This document shows, in pieces, positions 53,674-61,611 of a stretch of 64,000 nucleotides of DNA. The DNA is from Paenibacillus ferrarius. GTDB lineage: Bacteria; Bacillota; Bacilli; Paenibacillales; NBRC-103111. A program made the translations under genes and the position numbers. The stretch spans positions 124,001 to 188,000 of the forward strand of contig NZ_MBTG01000014.1 of the NCBI RefSeq assembly GCF_002027705.1. The letters run 5' to 3'. The notes beneath the pieces are model-generated. The model saw only the letters and a list, made by a program, of their open reading frames with translations. It did not search any database and had not been told where the DNA came from. Each line of letters starts with the position of its first letter. The stretch's first letter is position 1.

Positions 53674-53717
53674 AATAGAAAGTATAAGTTTTCGGTTCCC
53701 GAAAACGTCTTTCTATT
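53674..53717. repeat. Nested double hairpin
   Basis: AATAGAAAG (53674-53682) pairs with CTTTCTATT (53709-53717). Inside it TTTTCGG (53689-53695) pairs with CCGAAAA (53699-53705). It lies between the convergent ATPase and AraC-type regulator genes and may act as the terminator for the latter, but no T tract follows on the minus strand. Confidence 0.6.
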
Positions 53718-53813
53718 TGGCGATAAAACCTACCTCTAAACGCGGTCGCTCATCTTTGAATGGCCTCGATAGAGGTTTTCTCATTCGGCGTTCTGCCACC
53801 GCCCCAAGCGCCC

Positions 53814-56036
53814 CTATGGCAGCGCCTGCTTCCGGAACTCGCTTGGCGTGATGCCGGAGAACTTTTTGAACATCCGATTGAACGAGTTCATATTCTGGTA
53901 CCCCGCCTTGCGCGCGACGTCTTGGATGAGCGAGCCTGGTTCGAGCAGCATCTCCTTGGCCTTGCGGATCCGCAGATCGTTCAGGTAGTCGATGAAATTG
54001 ACACCGGCTTTATCTTTGAAATACGTCGATAAATAGCCGCTCGAAATGTTGAGCAAATCAGCAACGAGTTCCAACGTAATATCTCCGCTATAATTTTTCT
54101 CCAAATGCTCAAAAACAAAGGCCGTAATCGGATCACGTTCATCCTTTTTCCGGTGAATTAAATCCACCGCGGCGGTCAGAAACTTCTCCAAGTAGGCGGC
54201 TAGCTGCTCATATGTATGGCAGTCGAAAATCTGCTCGCGCAGCACGGCCTGATCCCCCAAGTGACTATAGTCCGCCTGGATGGCGGTTAAAATTTTCAGC
54301 GTCTTATGAATGATTTCATCGCCAAAATGGTAGAATTGCAGCGATGTCGCTGCTTTTTTGTACAGCTGGGCGAGGAAGCGGTTTACGATTTGAAGCGTTT
54401 CAGCTTCATTGCCGGCCTGCAAATTGACAACAAACTCATGTTCCTGCCGCGGCGGCAGGAACATGGATACTAGCCCTGGCGCCTCCATGCCGTCGATAAT
54501 TTGCGTCTCTTTGTTGAGACGACGATTTTTGCTGAATTTAAGCGCTTCATCATAAGCTTCGGTCATCTGCGCTGCACTCGTGTAGAAAGAGCTGACCGAC
54601 ATCGTAACGTAAACTTCTTCTTTATCAAAGTCGAAGATGTGCTTCATCTGACTTAACAATTGCTTTAAAGCGGGATAATCGCTTTCCTCCATGAAGATGA
54701 CGCTCAGAATCCGGCTCGATTCAATCTGAAATGTCAGGGATTCGGAATAATGCTTTTTGAATTCGACCTCGATGAATTGCCTCATATAATAGGACCAATT
54801 TTGCTCAATTCGTTTATAGTCTTGATCGCGTTTCATATACGTTAATTCAAAAAGTACGATGACATAAGGTCTGTCGACGAATTCCATCTCCAGATTGCTG
54901 CGTATTTTCTTCACTTTGCTCATATAAGCGAAGCTTTGCAGCTGAGAATTTTTACTGTTCAAATCCTCGTGGATACGGTTAATCTGGCTGCCAAGCTGGT
55001 TGAACTCGCGAATGCGGCTGTGAACCGGCACCGACGAATTTGCTTGTTTAGAAGAAGCGACCATGCGCCGAATCGGTTGATGAAAGCCGAAACTGAAGAG
55101 CAGTGACGCCACGATGCTGATGCCCAAGGAAATAATGAGCAGCGACACGAGCGAGACATTTAATTTCACTTGAGAGGCAATGAAGGCATCAGGCACGACG
55201 TTGACATAAATGAGACCAGAAACAGACCCTTTGCGATAAAAGTAATAATAGTTATCTTTTTTCGTATAGGCTTTGGCCGAGTCGTAGGCCGGGGGCGCGC
55301 CGAGATTGGCATCCGTGGAAGAGGTGAACAATTGCTTGCCGTCCGCATCCAGAATGAAGAAATTGTCATTAATGGACAAGTGGTAAGCTTGAAACATTTT
55401 ACGTATATCGAGAAAAGCAGCCATATAAAAGTCCTGGGACCAGGTGTTCTTCACGACGACCGGAAAAGCTTGACCTAGGGAATTGTAATCATTGGCAAAT
55501 GGAATGTCGTAAAAATTGGATGGCGCAAAGACGCGAAAATTCGTTTGACTTTGGAATTGCGACTGCCAGAAGGCAAGCGGATAATCTTTGCTGGAGTAAA
55601 ATTTATTGAAAAACGTGCTGTCTGCGGTCATGGAGTTTTTGTCCAGCACAAGCGAGGGCTTTCGGTAATAAAGGATTAAGTTATCCAAAAACAGCAGGGG
55701 ATTCACCGTAATTTGCCGGATGTCCTGCATCGTCTTGGCGGCAATGTCATAGTTGATGGAGTTCCCGCCGAAGTACAAGAGCTGCACGTTCTCATTGAAA
55801 TAGAAATTGAAGAGTTGGTTCTTAATCAGCTCGAATTCTTTCTCATAATTGTCTGCTGTCGACTTCAAGTTCAAAGTGTTGTAATTAATGACTTCGTCCC
55901 GGACTTTGTTCTTGGAGAACGTCAAGGAGAAGAAATTAAAGGAAACAAGGATAACGACGACGATGAGAAAGCTGGCGAACAACCGGATGAACAAGGAATT
56001 CACAGTTGCCCGAAGCTTGAGATTAGAGAGCATCAT
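53814..56036 (-). CDS. Membrane-anchored AraC-family regulator, YesS type
   Basis: A 740-residue protein; ATG 56036 follows AAGGAGGG on the minus strand, while the longer TTG form begins before that site. Helix one is near 15-38 (LFASFLIVVVILVSFNFF). An extracellular Cache-like domain follows (PLLFLDNLILYYRKPSLVLD, FFILDADGKQLFTSS). Helix two is near 295 (LLIISLGISIVASLLFSFGF). A cytosolic linker and a C-terminal AraC DNA-binding domain end the protein (ITLELVADLLNISSGYLSTYFKD, IQDVARKAGYQNMNSFNRMFKKFSG). It combines sensor and activator in one chain, without kinase or receiver. It is divergent from the third importer, its probable target. Confidence 0.88.
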   Translation of the reverse strand: MMLSNLKLRATVNSLFIRLFASFLIVVVILVSFNFFSLTFSKNKVRDEVINYNTLNLKSTADNYEKEFELIKNQLFNFYFNENVQLLYFGGNSINYDIAAKTMQDIRQITVNPLLFLDNLILYYRKPSLVLDKNSMTADSTFFNKFYSSKDYPLAFWQSQFQSQTNFRVFAPSNFYDIPFANDYNSLGQAFPVVVKNTWSQDFYMAAFLDIRKMFQAYHLSINDNFFILDADGKQLFTSSTDANLGAPPAYDSAKAYTKKDNYYYFYRKGSVSGLIYVNVVPDAFIASQVKLNVSLVSLLIISLGISIVASLLFSFGFHQPIRRMVASSKQANSSVPVHSRIREFNQLGSQINRIHEDLNSKNSQLQSFAYMSKVKKIRSNLEMEFVDRPYVIVLFELTYMKRDQDYKRIEQNWSYYMRQFIEVEFKKHYSESLTFQIESSRILSVIFMEESDYPALKQLLSQMKHIFDFDKEEVYVTMSVSSFYTSAAQMTEAYDEALKFSKNRRLNKETQIIDGMEAPGLVSMFLPPRQEHEFVVNLQAGNEAETLQIVNRFLAQLYKKAATSLQFYHFGDEIIHKTLKILTAIQADYSHLGDQAVLREQIFDCHTYEQLAAYLEKFLTAAVDLIHRKKDERDPITAFVFEHLEKNYSGDITLELVADLLNISSGYLSTYFKDKAGVNFIDYLNDLRIRKAKEMLLEPGSLIQDVARKAGYQNMNSFNRMFKKFSGITPSEFRKQALP

Positions 56037-56167
56037 GGACGGGTTCCCTCCTTCCTGCAATTAGCCAATCCGTGTTTACAAATAAATTATAACTGAGAAC
56101 GCCAGCTTTGAACATGCAGCGGCTTCCAGCGTTAATCACCACTTTTTCGAATTCTTCACTGTTTTAC

Positions 56168-56510
56168 GGTTTTCCGAAATTAGGTGAGCCAGATGAAATA
56201 GCGGGGATAGGCAGCAGGCTGGTGAGGAGCATACAATCAGGGCATGGCAGGCCAATGAAGCTGATTAGGGGGGGAACGATGCTGGATTGTGCCGAAGCGG
56301 GAAGCCATATGTTAATGGATAAGCTGATAGCGCTCACAGCCGCCGAATATGCCATCGGATAGTCATTACATGTTTGTAGACGATATTTTAGAAATCGTGA
56401 AGGAAAACAGGGAGTCGTTGGTGAACGGTGAAGAAGCAAGAAAGTCGGTGGACCTGATTCTGGCGATTTGCGAATCGACGCGGACAGGCAAAGAAATCTA
56501 TTTGAACTAA
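56168..56510 (+). pseudogene. Gfo/Idh/MocA oxidoreductase remnant
   Basis: The piece 56168-56362 reads EPDEIAGIGSRLVRSIQSG and then LDCAEAGSHMLMDKLIALTA, a degraded version of the GxGxxG and AEAGKHVLxEKPxALTxxE region. After a TAG, 56370-56510 encodes FVDDILEIVKENRESLVNGE, EARKSVDLILAICESTRTGK and EIYLN, the C-terminal helix of the same family. The large middle part is deleted. A full-length member of the family starts 19 bases further on. Confidence 0.7.
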
Positions 56511-56528
56511 CGGAAGGAAGTGCTCAAG

Positions 56529-57434
56529 GTGGAATCTACGTTAGAAATCGGCATGATTGGGCTGGATACGTCGCATGTCTCCGCTTTTGCGAAGCTACTG
56601 AATGATCATACACAAGAATATCACGTGCCAGGAGGGCGCATTGTCGCCGCCTATCCTGGGGGCTCGCCGGACTTTGAGCTCAGCTGGTCGCGACTGACCG
56701 GCTTTCGCCAAGAGCTGGCGGACAACTACGGTGTGAGCATCATGGATTCCCCGGCTGAAGTGGCCGAGCGCTGCGATGCGGTGCTGCTGTTGTCGGTGGA
56801 CGGCCGTCTGCACTTGCAGCAGCTGCAAGCCATCGCAGCTAGCCGCAAGCCGGTGTTCGTCGATAAGCCGTTTGCGGTGAACTCGGAGGATGCACGGGCC
56901 ATGGCAGCACTAAGCCGGGAGTACGGTTTCCCGATGATGAGCTGCTCGGCGCTGCGCTATGCGGGGGCATTGACCGCAGCACTGCAGGATGCTGAGCAGG
57001 GCGCAGTTATCGGCGCCGATTATTACGGGCCGCTCGAAATTCAACCAACGCAGCCGGGCTTTTATTGGTACGGCATCCATACGGCGGAGATGCTGTTCCG
57101 CACGATGGGCGCGGGCTGCCAATCAGTGCGGACGACGACGAACGCCGATCACGATCAAGTCGTCGGAATATGGGCGGACGGACGGGTGGGCACGATTCGC
57201 GGCAACCGCCGGGGAAATAAGACGTTCGGAGGGCTCGTTCATCGCGAGAAAGGCACGCAGTTCGTCAACACAGCCGCAGTGGCCAAGCCGTATTATGCCG
57301 GCCTGCTGGAACAGGTGATGCAGATGTTCGCAACCGGCGTGCCTGATGTTGCGGCAAGTGAGACGCTGGAAATCATACGCTTCCTGGAGGCTGCCAATGA
57401 GAGCCGGGAAACGGGATTGACGGTGCAGTTATGA
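56529..57434 (+). CDS. Gfo/Idh/MocA-family dehydrogenase
   Basis: About 301 residues from GTG 56529; GGAAGG lies at 56511-56516, and the in-frame GTG at 56520 abuts it. The Rossmann start is IGMIGLDTSHVSAFAKLL, an unusual form with GLDTSH instead of the common GxGxxG. VFVDKPFAV is the family's EKP motif, with Lys as the catalytic residue. YWYGIHTAEMLFRTMG holds the typical His. Members oxidise sugars, inositols or their acids with NAD(P). The position ahead of an importer suggests it acts on the imported sugar. The GC content is clearly higher than in the 40-46 kb region. Confidence 0.82.
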   Translation: MESTLEIGMIGLDTSHVSAFAKLLNDHTQEYHVPGGRIVAAYPGGSPDFELSWSRLTGFRQELADNYGVSIMDSPAEVAERCDAVLLLSVDGRLHLQQLQAIAASRKPVFVDKPFAVNSEDARAMAALSREYGFPMMSCSALRYAGALTAALQDAEQGAVIGADYYGPLEIQPTQPGFYWYGIHTAEMLFRTMGAGCQSVRTTTNADHDQVVGIWADGRVGTIRGNRRGNKTFGGLVHREKGTQFVNTAAVAKPYYAGLLEQVMQMFATGVPDVAASETLEIIRFLEAANESRETGLTVQL

Positions 57435-57524
57435 GCTGTTGTCACTTAGGTCGTCACCCAGCATGTACGTTGTATGTCAATACGGACACCTATGGGGAGG
57501 TGCCAGACGAAAGAGGGGATGCGC

Positions 57525-58499
57525 ATGGAGCCGGTTAATCCTGCCATTGAAGTCAAGCCTGATGCACTGCCAATTAGCGTGCCGTCCAACAAGCGGTCTC
57601 TCTTTCTCAAACGGCTGAACCGCAGCAAGTACTTGCTGATTTTATTTCTGCCATGTTTGATCTATTATGTGCTGTTTAAATACTTGCCGATGTTCGGCCT
57701 AATTATCTCCTTCAAGGATTACAACTTGTTCAAAGGCGTGTGGGCCAGTCCGTGGATCGGTCTCAAATATTACAAAATGTTTTTCGAAAGTCCGGATTTT
57801 CTGAAGCTCTTCCGCAATACGTTCCTGCTTGGCGTTTCCACTGTTCTATTTGGCTTCCCTGTCCCCGTCATCCTTGCGTTATGCCTCAACGAAGTCAAGA
57901 ACTTGTTTTTCAAACGTTTTGTCCAAACGGTCAGTTATGTGCCGCATTTTATTTCCAACGTCGTCGTCATCGGGATGGTCGTCATGTTCTTGTCTCCCAC
58001 GACGGGGATCGTGGCACACTTCGTGAAGATGCTCGGCTGGCAGCCGGTGAATCTGCTCGTGCAGCCGCAATGGTTTCGGCCGATTTATGTGCTCGCTGAC
58101 ATTTGGCAGCATGCGGGCTGGGGCTCGATCATTTTTTTAGCGGCGTTGACAGCCATCGACCCACAGCTGTATGAGGCGGCGGCCATCGATGGTGCGACCC
58201 GTTGGAAGCAGCTCTGGAACGTGACAATCCCGGGCATTATGCCGGCGATGGTCATTATGCTGATTTTGAATATCGGCCATATTATCGATATTGGCTTCGA
58301 GAAAGTTTATCTTTTGATGAATCCAGCCACGTATGATGCCGGTGATATTTTCAGTACATTTGTATACCGCATGGGGCTTACGCTGGGTAATTATAGTTAT
58401 GGTACCGCCGTAGATTTATTTACAGGAGTTATCAGCTTGATCTTTATTTATGCGGCAAATTTTGCCGGACGCAAGTTCAGCGAAACGAGTTTATGGTAA
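57525..58499 (+). CDS. Sugar ABC importer permease, LplB type (third importer)
   Basis: A 324-residue permease. ATG 57525 is six bases after AGAGGGG; ATG 57519 is also in frame but too close. The signature KYLPMFGLIISFKDYNLFKGVW follows helix one. The EAA loop is YEAAAIDGATRWKQLWNVTIPGI. It lies 90 bases after the dehydrogenase gene. Confidence 0.9.
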   Translation: MEPVNPAIEVKPDALPISVPSNKRSLFLKRLNRSKYLLILFLPCLIYYVLFKYLPMFGLIISFKDYNLFKGVWASPWIGLKYYKMFFESPDFLKLFRNTFLLGVSTVLFGFPVPVILALCLNEVKNLFFKRFVQTVSYVPHFISNVVVIGMVVMFLSPTTGIVAHFVKMLGWQPVNLLVQPQWFRPIYVLADIWQHAGWGSIIFLAALTAIDPQLYEAAAIDGATRWKQLWNVTIPGIMPAMVIMLILNIGHIIDIGFEKVYLLMNPATYDAGDIFSTFVYRMGLTLGNYSYGTAVDLFTGVISLIFIYAANFAGRKFSETSLW

Positions 58500-58512
58500 A
58501 GGAGGATGCCAG

Positions 58513-59376
58513 TTGAAGCGTAAATGGTCGCTATCCCATATTCTCATCAGCTTATTCCTGCTGGGCATCGCTGTTGCCACCCTCTATCCTTTTCTGTACA
58601 TGATTTCAGTGTCGCTCAGCAGCGATGTATATGTCATTAAGAACGAAATCAGCTTGCTGCCCAAGGGGCTGAATGTAAACGCTTATTCCGTGGTCCTGCA
58701 TGATGACCGCATTTGGACTTCCTACCGCAATACGATCTTGTACGTCGTGATCGGTGCTCCGCTATCCCTGCTCATTACGGCTGCCGGCGCTTATGCCTTG
58801 TCGAAAAAAGAGATGGTATTCCACAAGCCGCTGACGATGATGATCGTGTTCACGATGTTTTTCAACGGCGGGATGATTCCTACTTTTCTCGTGGTAAAAA
58901 GCCTCGGGCTAGTGGACACGTTCTGGTCAATGATTATCCCGTCAGTCGTCAGCACGTGGAACCTCATCATTATGCGGACGTTCTTTCTGGGGCTTCCCAA
59001 GGAACTAGAAGAATCAGGGAAGCTGGACGGGCTTACCGACATCGGCATCTTCGCCCGCATCGTGCTGCCGCTATCCGCCGCTTCGCTGGCTACGATCGGT
59101 CTTTTCTATGCCGTCGGCATTTGGAACAACTTCTATTCAGCGCTGTTATATTTGCGCAACGACCAGCTGTATCCGCTGCAGGTTGTACTTCGCAACATTG
59201 TCATGGCGTCGCAAATGGTCTTGAACGGCGGCAGCAACGTCGGTGACAACCAGGTGCTCGATGAGCCGCTGAAGTATGCCACCATCATCGTGTCAACGGT
59301 TCCTATTCTTTTGGTGTATCCGTTCTTGCAGAAGTATTTTGTCAAGGGAGCTTTAATCGGATCGGTAAAAGGCTAG
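58513..59376 (+). CDS. Sugar ABC importer permease, YtcP type (third importer)
   Basis: A 287-residue permease from TTG 58513, with AAAGGAGG at 58498-58505. The EAA loop reads LEESGKLDGLTDIGIFARIVLPLSAA; the usual Ala of SAxIDGA is changed to GKLDGL. It ends PFLQKYFVKGALIGSVKG. It starts 13 bases after the first permease. Confidence 0.9.
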   Translation: MKRKWSLSHILISLFLLGIAVATLYPFLYMISVSLSSDVYVIKNEISLLPKGLNVNAYSVVLHDDRIWTSYRNTILYVVIGAPLSLLITAAGAYALSKKEMVFHKPLTMMIVFTMFFNGGMIPTFLVVKSLGLVDTFWSMIIPSVVSTWNLIIMRTFFLGLPKELEESGKLDGLTDIGIFARIVLPLSAASLATIGLFYAVGIWNNFYSALLYLRNDQLYPLQVVLRNIVMASQMVLNGGSNVGDNQVLDEPLKYATIIVSTVPILLVYPFLQKYFVKGALIGSVKG

Positions 59377-59410
59377 TCCACTAAACCACTGAAAAGGGAG
59401 ATTGATCGCT

Positions 59411-60970
59411 ATGAAAAAGACTCTCAATTGGGCGCTCACCGCAGCGCTGACCGTAGCTGTTGTTTCAGGATGCTCCAGCCAATCAGGGGAAAGCCCCACG
59501 CCTGCAGGCGGCTCGGCCGCACCTGCCGATAAAGCCTCCGCTGCTCCTATTAAAGAGCATACGTTTACCTTTCTCGATTACTCGAATGCGAGTTGGCCAT
59601 ACAACAAGGATTGGCCGGTCTGGAAATACATTAAGGAGAAAACGGGGGTCACGTTGAACGTGCAGGTTCCGCCTGATGCGCAGCTGGACAATGCTTTGAA
59701 TTTGACGGTCGCTTCAGGCAATATGCCGGATATGCTCTACACACAAAGCAAGAAAACAGCCGATAAGTTCGGGCAGCAAGGAGCGCTTGTCAACATTCTC
59801 GATTACATGAATGACATGCCGAATTTGAAAAAATGGGTGGAACAATTCCCGACGGATACACAAAATGCCATATCGTCCGACGGCAAAATGTACGTATTTC
59901 CGAACCACGGGATCGGAGAGACGAACCGGATGAATTGGATGTACCGTGAAGACGTATTTAAGAAGAACGGGCTGACGGCGCCGGCGAACTGGGATGAGCT
60001 GTACACGGTGCTCAAAACGTTGAAGCAGGCTTATCCGGACAGTTATCCGCTGGCTTGGCGGCAAGGGCTGATCTACCTGCGCAACTTTGCTCCGGCGTTC
60101 GGTACCGGCAGTGATGACGGCGCGAACGATGTTTATTTTGACTTTGATAAAAAAGAATGGCGCTATGGTCCAATCGAAGAAAATTTCAAGAAAATGATCA
60201 CATATTTGAACAAATTTTATAAAGAGGGCTTGATTCCGCCTGATTTTCTGACGATCGACACGAAGCAATGGCAGGATTTGATGTCTACGGACCGTTCGTT
60301 TGTGACAGCGGACTACATTAGCCGCGTGGATTTCTATAACTTGCCGATGCGCAAGCAGAATCCGTCCTATAACTTGCTGTTTATGCCGACTCCGGCTGGC
60401 TGGCCGGGGGGACTGCAAAAGAATGCTTACACGCAATTTTTGGAAAATGGTATCATGGTCACATCGACTTCCAAAAATATTAAAGACATCATGCACTATA
60501 TGGATTTCTTCTATACGAAGGAAGGGCTAGATCTAGTGAGCTGGGGTAAGTCAGGCGAAACGTACAGCGACGATAACGGTAAAAAGAAATTTACCAGCAA
60601 CTACGCTGACGTATCCGATATGCGCAAGAAAACTGGCCTTTCCACAGACGGCACGTACACATGGTTCGATTATGACGCGCATTTATCCTTGTCATCCCCA
60701 GAACTGCAGGATGCTTATAAGCAAGCGGTCAACTATGACAGCAAGCAGCAGCCTCGTCCGGCGTTGACCCAGCAAGAGTTGGAAGTTGTGTCGACGGTCG
60801 GTCAGACGCTGCAAAAAACGCGCGACCAAGCGCTTGCCAAATTTATTACGGGACAGCGCGATTTGGGCGAGTGGAACACGTACGTGGATGAATTGAAAAA
60901 AATTGGCGTTGACAAGGTCGTTGGCGTGTACAAATCAGCCTATGACCGTTCGCAAGCTGCCAAAAAATAA
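59411..60970 (+). CDS. Extracellular solute-binding lipoprotein (third importer)
   Basis: A 519-residue lipoprotein; ATG 59411 follows AAAGGGAG. The lipobox VSGC gives Cys21. The mature protein begins with a Ser/Ala/Pro tether, then HTFTFLDYSNASWPYNKDWP and LNLTVASGNMPDMLYTQ. It belongs to the long LplA/LipO-like family 1 group. It ends the operon, followed by a strong terminator. The ligand is presumably the sugar handled by the adjacent dehydrogenase. Confidence 0.88.
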   Translation: MKKTLNWALTAALTVAVVSGCSSQSGESPTPAGGSAAPADKASAAPIKEHTFTFLDYSNASWPYNKDWPVWKYIKEKTGVTLNVQVPPDAQLDNALNLTVASGNMPDMLYTQSKKTADKFGQQGALVNILDYMNDMPNLKKWVEQFPTDTQNAISSDGKMYVFPNHGIGETNRMNWMYREDVFKKNGLTAPANWDELYTVLKTLKQAYPDSYPLAWRQGLIYLRNFAPAFGTGSDDGANDVYFDFDKKEWRYGPIEENFKKMITYLNKFYKEGLIPPDFLTIDTKQWQDLMSTDRSFVTADYISRVDFYNLPMRKQNPSYNLLFMPTPAGWPGGLQKNAYTQFLENGIMVTSTSKNIKDIMHYMDFFYTKEGLDLVSWGKSGETYSDDNGKKKFTSNYADVSDMRKKTGLSTDGTYTWFDYDAHLSLSSPELQDAYKQAVNYDSKQQPRPALTQQELEVVSTVGQTLQKTRDQALAKFITGQRDLGEWNTYVDELKKIGVDKVVGVYKSAYDRSQAAKK

Positions 60971-60977
60971 TGTTGAT

Positions 60978-61010
60978 AAACCCAGCGCGTTAAGGCGCTG
61001 GGTTTATTTA
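60978..61010. terminator. Terminator ending the third importer operon
   Basis: AAACCCAGCGC (60978-60988) and GCGCTGGGTTT (60995-61005) form a perfect 11-bp stem with a six-base loop, then ATTTAT. Confidence 0.85.
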
Positions 61011-61087
61011 TGAACCATGGAGAGGAGTCGGCGTGGTAATGGAACAATCTGACGAACGACGGGAGCAGTAACACGGGCGTTGCCCTA

Positions 61088-61489
61088 TTAGCGTTTCGGC
61101 ATTTTACTTGCATCCATGTACAGCAGGTTCCAGCGGTGACCGTCCAGGTCGGCAAATCCTGCGCCGTACATCCAGCCGTCAGTTTCACTCGGCTTGCCAA
61201 AGATTCTTCCTCCGGCAAACTCAACTTTTTGAATAAAGGCATCAACTTCTTCTCTGCTGTCAGCGCCAATGGAAAATATTACTTCAGCGCTATGGGAAGT
61301 ATCTGCGATTTTTGAACCTGTAAATTTCTCAAACGCCTCAACCGGGAACAGCAGAATCGTTGTTTGGCCTATGGCAAGCTTGGCTCTCTCGTTACCAACA
61401 CTCACCGCATGAAGTCCAATCTCATTAAAAAAGGCAGTTGACCTCTCAACATCTTTGACCGGCAGGTTAATCCAAATATCCTGTGACAT
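61088..61489 (-). CDS. VOC-superfamily (glyoxalase/extradiol dioxygenase-like) protein
   Basis: A 133-residue protein starting at ATG 61489 after TAGGAGG on the minus strand. It has the two beta-alpha-beta-beta-beta halves of the fold: WINLPVKDVERSTAFFNEIG at the start and GWMYGAGFADLDGHRWNLLYMD at the end. The FADLDGHRW ending is typical of lactoylglutathione-lyase-like and PhnB-like small VOC proteins. The activity is not predictable. Confidence 0.85.
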   Translation of the reverse strand: MSQDIWINLPVKDVERSTAFFNEIGLHAVSVGNERAKLAIGQTTILLFPVEAFEKFTGSKIADTSHSAEVIFSIGADSREEVDAFIQKVEFAGGRIFGKPSETDGWMYGAGFADLDGHRWNLLYMDASKMPKR

Positions 61490-61611
61490 GGCTGCAGCCT
61501 CCTAGAATATATTTTCAAACTATTCCTACTATACTCTACTTCTGGCAGCAGAAGCGAATCTGGAAACGCAAAAGTGAAGGATGCAAATCAAATAAAGAGC
61601 ATCCAAAGGAA

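Noticed and set aside
59714..60496. 260-codon minus-strand open frame
   Set aside because: It lies fully opposite the third binding-protein gene, is rich in Arg/His/Ile as expected of a shadow, and has no translation signal.
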